Positions 1-6,000 of a stretch of 6,495 bases of DNA are shown in pieces. The position numbers and the translations under genes were made by a program. The stretch covers positions 1 through 6,495 of the forward strand of contig JAIROE010000082.1 in assembly GCA_031257715.1 (NCBI GenBank). The letters run 5' to 3'. Under the pieces are notes generated by a model that ran no database searches, was not told where the DNA came from, and was given only the letters and a program-made list of their open reading frames with translations. Origin of the DNA: Treponema sp. GTDB taxonomy: Bacteria > Spirochaetota > Spirochaetia > Treponematales > Breznakiellaceae. Every line of letters begins with the position of its first letter. The first letter of the stretch is position 1.

Positions 1-899
1 AGGATATCATATTCGGCGGTAAGCGCAAGGCAGAGATCAACAGCCGCCCTGCCGTAACGTTTTGCCGCCTCGGCGTAATCGGAGCGGGCCCTGGGCGCCG
101 AGAGTCCCATTTGACGGAACTCCGTTTCGCTTGCCGGACCCCGCCCCGTCAGGACAAGGTAGTCCCCGAGTTTGCGGAAGCACCATGCAAGGCCGGCAAG
201 GATGGCGGCGGGGCTTTCCTTTGCCCCCAAAAGGGCATGGAGCGATTCAATGCTCCGCGCGAGATCCCCCCGCGCGATGCGGGAAAAAAGGATGAAAGCC
301 GATTCTTCCCGCGTATGCGAAAGCCATTCTTCGGCCATGGCGGCGTTCAGCGTTTTATCCGGCCGCTTTGCCAGAAAAAGGCAGAGCCGCGAACATTCGT
401 TCTTTAATGCCGTGGTGTTGTTTTCCACCATCTCGAGAATCGTCGCCACCGCCTCCTCTTCCACGCGGTATCCATTCCGGCGGAAAAAAGAGCGCACCCA
501 TTCGGCCTTTTCATTTTCAAAAAGTTCCCAGAAGATCTGTTTGCCCCGGCCCGCGGCGTCTTCAAGGGCCCTGGCAAGGCGCGTCTCCCCGGAAATGAGC
601 ACCGCGGCGGTAAGGGGAGGAAGGGACGCGAGGGCGGACGCGAGGGTTTCCGCGTCGTTTTTTTTAACGGCGTCTGCGTTTTTTATGAAGAAAAGCCGCT
701 TTTCGGCAAAGAGCGAGCCGTTAAGGAGAGCGTCGCATATTTCGGGCACGGGGGTTTCCCCCGCATAGAACGAAAATTCTTCCGGAGGAGACGCGGGAGG
801 CGCTTCCGCAAGATTTTTCCGGAGTTCCTGGACAGCTTCTTCCTTTCTGCCCAGTTCCGGCCCCAGAAAGAGATAGCAGCCCCGCGGGACGGTTCCCAT
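1..899 (-). CDS. holA: DNA polymerase III subunit delta, clamp loader (3' end beyond window)
   Basis: Delta is the clamp-loader subunit that opens the beta sliding clamp so it can be placed on primed DNA. The minus frame is open from the ATG at 899 to the window edge (299 codons). The family is about 340 residues, so roughly 40 C-terminal residues are missing. Visible family features, by residue: an N-terminal YLFLGPE strand (9-15) in the place of a degenerate P-loop, FAEKRLFFIKNAD (about 64-76, the usual 'RLV-V-NAD' block) followed by KK, a LISGETRLARALE segment (about 101-113), WVRSFFRRNGYRVEEEAV (about 135-152) matching the 'W-----G--I---A' block, a helical collar with SPAAILAGLAWCFRKLGDYL (about 235-254), and the final AEYDIL matching the family 'L-E-D--LK' end. 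The start codon shares one base with the lexA stop (TGATG), and no strong Shine-Dalgarno lies upstream, so translation is probably by re-initiation after lexA. Identification is by sequence pattern, with no database search. Confidence 0.88.
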   Translation of the reverse strand, partial: MGTVPRGCYLFLGPELGRKEEAVQELRKNLAEAPPASPPEEFSFYAGETPVPEICDALLNGSLFAEKRLFFIKNADAVKKNDAETLASALASLPPLTAAVLISGETRLARALEDAAGRGKQIFWELFENEKAEWVRSFFRRNGYRVEEEAVATILEMVENNTTALKNECSRLCLFLAKRPDKTLNAAMAEEWLSHTREESAFILFSRIARGDLARSIESLHALLGAKESPAAILAGLAWCFRKLGDYLVLTGRGPASETEFRQMGLSAPRARSDYAEAAKRYGRAAVDLCLALTAEYDI

Positions 900-1501
900 C
901 AGTAAGACCTGATGATGTAGGAGAGCCTTCCCAGAACCCGCACGTTCTGGCTGTAGATGGGCCTGTATTCGGGATTTTCCGGCTGAAGCCGTATCCGGCT
1001 GCTTTCCCTGAAAAAACGTTTCAGCGTTACCGCCTCGTCCACTACGGCCACGGCGATTTCCCCGTTGCGGGGACTGTTCAGGTTTTCGATGACCGCCGTG
1101 TCGCCGTCCATGATGCCCGCGCCGGACATGGAGTTTCCCCGTACTTTGAGCGCAAAGTACTTCCGGTTTTTTTTCAGCATGGACCAGGGCAGGGAGATAG
1201 ACCCCTCCCAGTTTTCCTCCACCAGAATGGGCTGCCCCGCAGCCACGGTTCCCAGAAGCGGAATTTTGGCAAAATCATCCGCCTTTTCGCCGCCGCGGAC
1301 CAGTTCCATGGTCCTGGATCGCTTGCCCGCCTGCCTGAGGCGGCCCTTCTTCTTCAGGGCCGAAACATGATCGTGCGCGGCCTTTACCGATACCGAAAAA
1401 TAATCCGCTATCTCCCGTATTGTCGGGGGATAGGTGTGGGCGCTTATGTACTCCGCGATGAATGACAGCACTTCATTTTGACGATGTGTAAGTTCTTTCA
1501 T
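899..1501 (-). CDS. lexA: LexA SOS repressor, self-cleaving
   Basis: LexA represses DNA-damage genes and cleaves itself when stimulated by RecA-ssDNA filaments. This 200-residue protein has the usual length. The N-terminal winged helix-turn-helix (about 1-68) begins with the typical LTHRQNEVLSFIAEYI and has PPTIREIADYF at 25-35. The putative recognition helix lies at about 38-50 (SVKAAHDHVSALK). The C-terminal S24 peptidase domain has the scissile Ala88-Gly89 in VAAGQP, nucleophile Ser124 in GNSMSGAGI, and general base Lys161 in VTLKRFF, so all autocleavage elements are present. The recognition helix differs from that of E. coli LexA, so a different operator is likely. The start overlaps the ntrX stop as ATGA (1498-1501). 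A purine-rich AAAGGGAAG lies just upstream of the ATG. The stop shares a base with the holA start. The position downstream of a two-component pair is uncommon for lexA. Confidence 0.95.
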   Translation of the reverse strand: MKELTHRQNEVLSFIAEYISAHTYPPTIREIADYFSVSVKAAHDHVSALKKKGRLRQAGKRSRTMELVRGGEKADDFAKIPLLGTVAAGQPILVEENWEGSISLPWSMLKKNRKYFALKVRGNSMSGAGIMDGDTAVIENLNSPRNGEIAVAVVDEAVTLKRFFRESSRIRLQPENPEYRPIYSQNVRVLGRLSYIIRSY

Positions 1502-1506
1502 CGTTC
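1492..1506 (-). promoter_or_regulatory. GAAC-N7-GAAC direct repeat across the lexA start (possible LexA operator)
   Basis: On the minus strand, two copies of GAAC (1506-1503 and 1495-1492) are separated by seven bases that include the lexA ATG. A direct repeat GAAC/GTTC with a 7-base gap is the known LexA box form in Alphaproteobacteria. Its position at the lexA start would suit autoregulation. The organism is probably not an alphaproteobacterium and the repeat is coding, so this could be coincidence. Confidence 0.22.
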
Positions 1507-2919
1507 TTCCCTTTCACCGTGGACCACGCTGTCTACGGTTATTTTATATTTTTTAAGTTTGGCGTGAAGGTTGCTCGGGTAGATGCCGATTGCCTCCGCC
1601 GTCCTGGATATTATACCACTGTTTCTGGAAAGTTGAAACTCCAGAAAATATTTTTCGAAAGAATCCCGCGCGCCGGTCAGGTTCATGTCCATGATTCCCC
1701 GGGGAAGGAGAACCTCCCCCGCATCCCCCGGCTTCCGTTTCTCCGCGCTTCCGCCGAAGGCTTCGGGGTTTTTGCGGAGCAGATCCGCGGCCCTTTCCGC
1801 GCCGAAACTGCCGCCGTTCCGGCACATCACGGACATACGCTCCGCCAGATTGCGCAGTTCCCGCACATTACCCGGCCACGGATGGGCCTCAAGCAGCCGG
1901 ACGGCGCCTTCTTCGAGCACCAGTTCAGGAAGGCCGAGGCTTTTGAGAAAGTGGCCGAGGAGGAGGGGAATGTCCGCGGGCCGCTCGCGGAGGGGAGGGA
2001 TTCGTATGGGGATGACGTTGAGGCGGAAAAAAAGATCCTCACGAAAACGGCCCGCGGCGCACTCGGCGGCAAGATCCTTGTTGGAAGCCGCCAAAATGCG
2101 CACGTCGGTGCTGATGGTCTTTTCCCCGCCTACCCGTTCTATCTTTTGTTCCTGTATGGCCCGTAATACCTTGGCCTGCGCGGAAAGAGACATGTCGCCT
2201 ATCTCGTCAAGGAAAAGGGTTCCCCCCGAGGCCTGTTCAAAACGGCCCTTTCTTGAAGACGCCGCGCCGGTAAAGGCCCCCTTTTCATGGCCGAAGAGTT
2301 CGCTTTCTATGAGGGTTTCGGGAATGGCCGCGCAGTTCACTTCCACAAAGGCCTTCCCCGCGCGGGAAGATCCGTTATGAATGGCCCTTGCGACAAGTTC
2401 CTTGCCGGTGCCGTTTTCTCCGGTGACAAGAATGCGGGCGTCGCTGGCGGCGGCCTGCCTTATGAGGGCGCGGACCGCTTCTATTTCATCGCTTACGCCT
2501 ATGATTTCCTCGGAAAAACGGACGTTCTTCTTAAGGTCCCGGTTTTCTTCGCGCAGGCTGCGCATGGCAAGGGCGTTGCGGCACACCGTCAAGACCTTGT
2601 CGAGGGAAAGGGGTTTCTCCAGAAAATCGAAGGCCCCCAGCTTTACCGCCCGCACCGCCATGTCTACATTGGCGTGGCCCGAGATCATCACCACTTCAAT
2701 GCCCGGCCATTCAGCCCGCATTTTTTCAAGGGCCTCCATACCGCCGAGACGGGGGAGCAGAACATCAAGAAAAACAAGGCTTACCGGCTCCACCGCCAGA
2801 ACTTCAATGCCCATAACGGCGTCTTCCGAAGTATGGACCCGGTATCCTTCGTCCTCCAGAATGGAGGCAAGCGTGCGGCGTATTCCAGGCTCATCATCTA
2901 TAATCAGAATGCCGGTCAT
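1498..2919 (-). CDS. ntrX: NtrX-type sigma-54-dependent response regulator
   Basis: This 473-residue protein is a complete three-domain NtrC-family activator. Receiver domain (about 1-120): acidic pocket Asp8/Asp9, phospho-acceptor Asp52 in FLDVLLP, Ser80 and Lys102 (EKP). AAA+ domain (about 138-370): Walker A GENGTGKE at 167-174, the sigma-54 contact loop GAFTGA at 214-219, Walker B GTLFLDEI at 233-240, arginine-finger region RFREDLFFRL at 291-300, and HPWPGNVREL at 346-355. Fis-type helix-turn-helix (about 415-460): ISRTAEAIGIYPSNLHAKLK, which resembles NtrX more than NtrC. The intact GAFTGA loop predicts activation of RNA polymerase-sigma-54, probably at promoters outside this window. The start overlaps the ntrY stop as ATGA, as expected for a cognate kinase-regulator pair, and its own stop overlaps lexA. 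Assignment to NtrX rather than another NtrC-like regulator rests on the C-terminal domain and on pairing with an NtrY-like kinase. Confidence 0.9.
   Translation of the reverse strand: MTGILIIDDEPGIRRTLASILEDEGYRVHTSEDAVMGIEVLAVEPVSLVFLDVLLPRLGGMEALEKMRAEWPGIEVVMISGHANVDMAVRAVKLGAFDFLEKPLSLDKVLTVCRNALAMRSLREENRDLKKNVRFSEEIIGVSDEIEAVRALIRQAAASDARILVTGENGTGKELVARAIHNGSSRAGKAFVEVNCAAIPETLIESELFGHEKGAFTGAASSRKGRFEQASGGTLFLDEIGDMSLSAQAKVLRAIQEQKIERVGGEKTISTDVRILAASNKDLAAECAAGRFREDLFFRLNVIPIRIPPLRERPADIPLLLGHFLKSLGLPELVLEEGAVRLLEAHPWPGNVRELRNLAERMSVMCRNGGSFGAERAADLLRKNPEAFGGSAEKRKPGDAGEVLLPRGIMDMNLTGARDSFEKYFLEFQLSRNSGIISRTAEAIGIYPSNLHAKLKKYKITVDSVVHGEREER
1610..1638 (-). promoter_or_regulatory. Possible internal sigma-70 promoter for lexA-holA
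   Basis: Inside the 3' end of ntrX, the minus strand has a perfect TATAAT (1615-1610), about 109 bases upstream of the lexA ATG. The hexamer 17 bases further upstream, TTTCAA (1638-1633), matches only three of six consensus -35 bases. It could let lexA and holA be expressed independently of the upstream genes. The hexamer also encodes part of the NtrX DNA-binding domain, so it may be incidental. Confidence 0.22.
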
Positions 2920-4658
2920 TGTTCCGAATCGGTCCCTTCGCCTTCTTCAATGGGAAGATCAATGAAAAAAGTAGTTCCCGTTCCCTCCCTGGAATTAAAC
3001 CAGATGGCTCCGCCATGATCGCCGACGATCCGTTCCACAATGGGAAGCCCCAGTCCTGTTCCGGATTCCTTGGTGGTATAATACGGTGTAAAGATGAAGG
3101 GACTTTCTTCCGCCGGAATTCCCTTTCCCGTATCCTTGATGCTCAATCTACAATACCGGGTCTCGTGCTTTTTGACAAGATCGGTACGAAGCTCTATGGA
3201 CCCTTCTCCGTTCATGGCGTCTATGGCGTTGATGACGAGGTTTGTCAGTACCTGGGAAATGCGGTGCTGATCCATCTTCACCATAAGGCTGCCGTCCATG
3301 TACTCCGTATCAAAGCGCACCTTCGGATAGGAGGCGGTGTAAGGGCTTATGGCCGCTTCCGCCGCTTCCTTGAGACAGGTCCAGGAGAGGGAAGGCTCCA
3401 TCGGTTTGGAGAGGGTGCGGAATTCGGTTAAAAGGGTGGAAAGCCCTTCGGTTTCCTGGATGACGGCCATCATGGAGCTTTCAAGGATTTCGCCTATATG
3501 TTCCGGATCGTTCCGCCAGCGGCGCAGAACCCGTTCGGCCGACAGCTTGATGGGGGTAAGGGGATTTTTGATCTCGTGGGCAAGCTGCTGGGCCATGTTC
3601 TGCCAGATAGTGATCTTTTCCGCCTTGAAGAGGGCCGCCCTTGATTTTTCCAGATCCTGTACCATGGAATTGAAGGAGCGGATGAGGAGTCCAAGTTCGT
3701 CTCCCCGGCGGGCAAGTATCTGTATGGAAAAATCCCCCTCGGCCACACGCCGCGTCGCCTCGGTCAACTCCACGATGGGAGCGGTGACCCGCCGGGTGAA
3801 TGAAATGGCGATGATCACGGTCATGAGAAGGCTGGGGAAGAAGAACACCCCGTAATAAAAGGTCATGAGCCTGCGGTAATTGGTCCTGAGAGAATCGATG
3901 ATCTCGAAGTGGGCTTTTTCGTTCTGCATGGCTTCCATACCCCTGTCGAAATCTTCCCCCAGGCTGTAGCTGATGACACGGACGGATTTCTCACCCTTCA
4001 TCACATAGCGTATGAGACCGCGGTCCCGGGGCAGCTCCCTCGGGATAAAGCCGCTGTGCGGAAGGGGAGGAGACGAAAGCCGCCGCGACTCTTCACCGGT
4101 AAAGGCCCGGCTTCTCCAGATTCCCTCTTCATCCTCGCCGAATTCTTCCACCGCCGCTATGCCGGGCGGAAGGGACGCCAGGGGCAGGGAAAAATCGGTG
4201 CCGCGGATCAACATCTCAAGCCGCTCGCTGTGGAGGGAATAATTTTCCACCGCGAAACTTTCCGCGGCGCCCATGGCGGCGTCTGTGTCTATGGCCAGCC
4301 AGAAACGGATCATCTCCCTTATCCCCAGGTTTGTAACAAGGGTCACCGGGGCTGCGGCGAATATGACGATGATGATGAAGTAGGCAAGAAGCCTCGCCTT
4401 GAATTTGCTTCCCGTTCTTTGGGTAACAAGATCCCGGATAAGATTTACCGCGGAGATGGCCAGAAATACAAAAAGAACGGCGGGAATGGTAAAGAAGACG
4501 ACAAGATTAAGGAGGCTGGGCATGCGGCCGTCGTGGAGCGTTTCGGAAAAGAACGACCGGGAAAAAAACACGGTGAGAATACACAGGAGAAAATAGATCA
4601 GCACGAGCCCCCTCACGCTGATTACCGACTGCTTCGGGTGGGTTCTGACCGTTTTCAT
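2916..4658 (-). CDS. ntrY: NtrY-type membrane sensor histidine kinase
   Basis: This 580-residue inner-membrane kinase probably phosphorylates the NtrX-like protein encoded just downstream. Hydrophobic segments lie at about 16-34, 48-72, 88-110 and 268-288. The region at about 111-267 between the last two should be the extracytoplasmic sensing part, and it has no motif I recognise. A HAMP linker follows (about 285-337, with TAPIVELTEATRRVAEGDF). The dimerisation helix carries HEIKNPLTPIKLSAERVL with phospho-accepting His361. The ATPase domain shows the N box (NLVINAIDAM, 473-482), G1 DTGKGIP (509-515), F box FIFTPYYTTK (521-530) and G2 GTGLGLPI (533-540). The HEIKNPLTPIKLSAER form is typical of NtrY. 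Classical NtrY proteins are longer and have a PAS domain between HAMP and the histidine box. Here the histidine box follows HAMP almost directly, so the PAS domain is absent. The start lies 24 bases after the HPr stop, with GGGGG seven bases upstream of the ATG. Confidence 0.88.
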   Translation of the reverse strand: MKTVRTHPKQSVISVRGLVLIYFLLCILTVFFSRSFFSETLHDGRMPSLLNLVVFFTIPAVLFVFLAISAVNLIRDLVTQRTGSKFKARLLAYFIIIVIFAAAPVTLVTNLGIREMIRFWLAIDTDAAMGAAESFAVENYSLHSERLEMLIRGTDFSLPLASLPPGIAAVEEFGEDEEGIWRSRAFTGEESRRLSSPPLPHSGFIPRELPRDRGLIRYVMKGEKSVRVISYSLGEDFDRGMEAMQNEKAHFEIIDSLRTNYRRLMTFYYGVFFFPSLLMTVIIAISFTRRVTAPIVELTEATRRVAEGDFSIQILARRGDELGLLIRSFNSMVQDLEKSRAALFKAEKITIWQNMAQQLAHEIKNPLTPIKLSAERVLRRWRNDPEHIGEILESSMMAVIQETEGLSTLLTEFRTLSKPMEPSLSWTCLKEAAEAAISPYTASYPKVRFDTEYMDGSLMVKMDQHRISQVLTNLVINAIDAMNGEGSIELRTDLVKKHETRYCRLSIKDTGKGIPAEESPFIFTPYYTTKESGTGLGLPIVERIVGDHGGAIWFNSREGTGTTFFIDLPIEEGEGTDSEQ

Positions 4659-4682
4659 TTTTTTACCCCCGGAGAGGGGACA

Positions 4683-4949
4683 TCATTCTTCTTCAAACTT
4701 CGATTCAAAAAGCCGCGCCAGTGTTTCAACCGCTTCTTTCTCACCTTCCCCCTCTGCGGTGATCCTGATTTCCGTCCCGTAGCCCGCCGCCAGGGTGATG
4801 ATCCCCATGATGGATTTTGCGTTGATCTTGTCATCGTCTCTTTCAAAGAAAATATCGCATTTGAAATTTTTGGTTGCCTGAACCAGCATGGCCGCGGGAC
4901 GGGCGTGTATGCCGGCCCGGTTTGAAATGGTAATGATCTTTTCAGTCAT
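4683..4949 (-). CDS. ptsH: Phosphocarrier protein HPr with His15 and Ser46
   Basis: This 88-residue cytoplasmic protein has the standard HPr length. The active-site segment NRAGIHARPAAMLV (10-23) places the PEP/enzyme I-dependent phosphorylation site at His15, followed by Arg17. The regulatory segment NAKSIMGIITLAA (43-55) places Ser46 exactly where HPr kinase acts, with the hydrophobic Ile47 and Met48 that contact the kinase. It therefore has both sites of a Firmicute-type HPr, unlike NPr-type paralogues that usually lack the Ser46 context. It starts 11 bases after the hprK stop, with GGAAAGGCGGA immediately before the ATG serving as ribosome-binding site. Kinase and substrate are thus co-expressed. 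No enzyme I or sugar-specific EII gene is present in this window, so the role here may be regulatory rather than sugar transport. The ntrY gene follows 24 bases downstream. Confidence 0.95.
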   Translation of the reverse strand: MTEKIITISNRAGIHARPAAMLVQATKNFKCDIFFERDDDKINAKSIMGIITLAAGYGTEIRITAEGEGEKEAVETLARLFESKFEEE

Positions 4950-4960
4950 TCCGCCTTTCC

Positions 4961-5947
4961 TTAAATAATGTCTTCATTGCCGAAATAAACGGAACGGGCA
5001 GCATCACTCTCTATCCATTTAAGGATGTTCTGGTTGAATTCCCTGGCCGCATTGTATCCCATGGTTTTGAGCCGTTCATTCATTGCCGCGACTTCTATGA
5101 TGATGGGAATGTTCCTGCCGGGTTTTACCGGAATCTCTATTTTGGGAACGCTGACTCCCAGGAGTTCCATATAACTTTCCTCTGTTCCCAGGCGATCGTA
5201 GCTTTTTTCGGAATCCCATTCCTCCAGCATCACCACCATCTGTATGCGCTTGCTGTCCCGTATTGCTCCGACGCCGAAGAGGTGGGTAATGTTGATGATT
5301 CCCAGCCCCCGTATCTCCATGTGATGTCCGATAATCTTGTTCGCCCCCGCGCCTATGAGCATGTTGCCCACGCAGCGTATCTCCACCACGTCGTCCGCTA
5401 CCAGCCGGTGTCCCCTCTCTATGAGCTCGAGTGCGGTTTCGCTCTTTCCCACCCCCGAATCGCCCAGAAGCAGAATGCCGATGCCGGACACTTCCACCAA
5501 CACCCCGTGTATGCTCTGTCTTGGGGAGAAAATTTCCGAAAGAACGCGCATGAGGCGGCTGCTGAATTCCGACGTGGAAAGATCTGTTTGAAGTATGGGG
5601 CACTGCGCCCCCTCCGCGATCTCGAAAAAGGCCTCGCCGGGCGACAGGTTATGGGTAAAGATGCAGCAGGGGATAAGATAGGTGAACATCTTTTCAATGG
5701 CGCCGGTTTTCCCTTCGGCCAAAATTTGCTGCAGGTAGGCCACTTCCCCCCGGCCGAAGAGCTGTATGCGCCGGTGGGCAAAAGAATCGTAAAAACCCGA
5801 AAGGGCAAGGCCGGGCCTGTTAACCTCGGGACTGTTGATTTCCCGTGTAAGCCCTTTCCGCCCCCCTATACAGTGCAAATTAAGGGAATTGTGCTCCTTG
5901 AGATCTATATCAATGAGATCAAGAACAGTTAAACGCCTGTCCGCCAT
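4961..5947 (-). CDS. hprK: HPr kinase/phosphorylase HprK
   Basis: HprK uses ATP or pyrophosphate to phosphorylate Ser46 of HPr and reverses the reaction with inorganic phosphate, so HPr reports energy and carbon state. The 328 residues match the usual 310-330. The N-terminal domain (about 1-130) begins with TVLDLIDIDL and contains VNRPGLALSGFYD (42-54). The catalytic domain has His147 in SIHGVLVEV, P-loop GDSGVGKS at 162-169, the VADD acidic pair at 183-186, the signature MEIRGLGIINI (210-220), YDRLG (250-254), and the C-terminal block GRNIPIIIEVAAMNERLKTMG (about 278-298 with its Asn-Ala-Ala extension). All residues expected for kinase/phosphorylase activity appear present. The ATG at 5947 puts TVLDL at residues 7-11, as in relatives, which supports this start. 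No Shine-Dalgarno is visible upstream, and a promoter-like pair points to transcription starting at the ATG. The HPr gene follows after 11 bases. Confidence 0.95.
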   Translation of the reverse strand: MADRRLTVLDLIDIDLKEHNSLNLHCIGGRKGLTREINSPEVNRPGLALSGFYDSFAHRRIQLFGRGEVAYLQQILAEGKTGAIEKMFTYLIPCCIFTHNLSPGEAFFEIAEGAQCPILQTDLSTSEFSSRLMRVLSEIFSPRQSIHGVLVEVSGIGILLLGDSGVGKSETALELIERGHRLVADDVVEIRCVGNMLIGAGANKIIGHHMEIRGLGIINITHLFGVGAIRDSKRIQMVVMLEEWDSEKSYDRLGTEESYMELLGVSVPKIEIPVKPGRNIPIIIEVAAMNERLKTMGYNAAREFNQNILKWIESDAARSVYFGNEDII

Positions 5948-5953
5948 GTTATT

Positions 5954-5982
5954 ATCATAAGAGAAGGGGCGGCTCTTTGCAA
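5954..5982 (-). promoter_or_regulatory. Putative sigma-70 promoter of the hprK operon
   Basis: In the 53-base gap before hprK, the minus strand shows TTGCAA (5982-5977, four of six consensus -35 bases), an exactly 17-base spacer, and TATGAT (5959-5954, five of six -10 bases). With normal geometry the +1 base would be 5947, which is the A of the hprK ATG, implying a leaderless message. This agrees with the lack of a visible ribosome-binding site. It is a pattern match only. Confidence 0.4.
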
Positions 5983-5994
5983 GGCGGCCTGCCC
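5957..5994 (-). terminator. Weak hairpin after the SGNH-like gene
   Basis: On the minus strand GGGC-A-GGC (5994-5987) can pair with GCCGCCC (5973-5967): seven GC pairs with one bulged A and a 13-base loop. It lies just past the stop of the upstream gene and is followed by CTTCTCTTAT rather than a run of T. It may be a weak intrinsic terminator or attenuator. It overlaps the proposed -35 element of hprK. Confidence 0.25.
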
Positions 5995-6000
5995 AGTGCC

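Noticed and set aside
172..768. 198-codon plus-strand open frame opposite holA
   Set aside because: The minus-strand frame matches the delta family along its length. The plus frame is Ser/Arg/Ala-rich with no domain pattern.
1518..1528. Inverted repeat CGTGG-A-CCACG 17 bases upstream of the lexA ATG
   Set aside because: Five-base arms are common by chance at this scale, and the bases encode the NtrX C-terminal tail. It could be revisited if it recurs upstream of other repair genes.
1519..3018. Overlapping plus-strand frames of 194-243 codons opposite ntrX
   Set aside because: They are antisense to a complete three-domain regulator and show no coherent motifs or operon spacing.
3909..4925. 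338-codon plus-strand open frame antisense to ntrY and ptsH
   Set aside because: It runs opposite two firmly identified genes, its product is low in recognisable motifs and rich in Gly/Arg/Lys/His, and such frames arise from GC-biased third positions of the real strand.
5282..5932. 216-codon plus-strand frame opposite hprK
   Set aside because: Antisense shadow of a well-conserved kinase gene.
5978..5995. Sigma-54-like TGG...TTGCA before hprK
   Set aside because: The GG-to-GC spacing is 11 or 12 bases instead of the strict 10, and the CAC part of the -24 element is missing, so NtrX control of this operon through this site is not supported.
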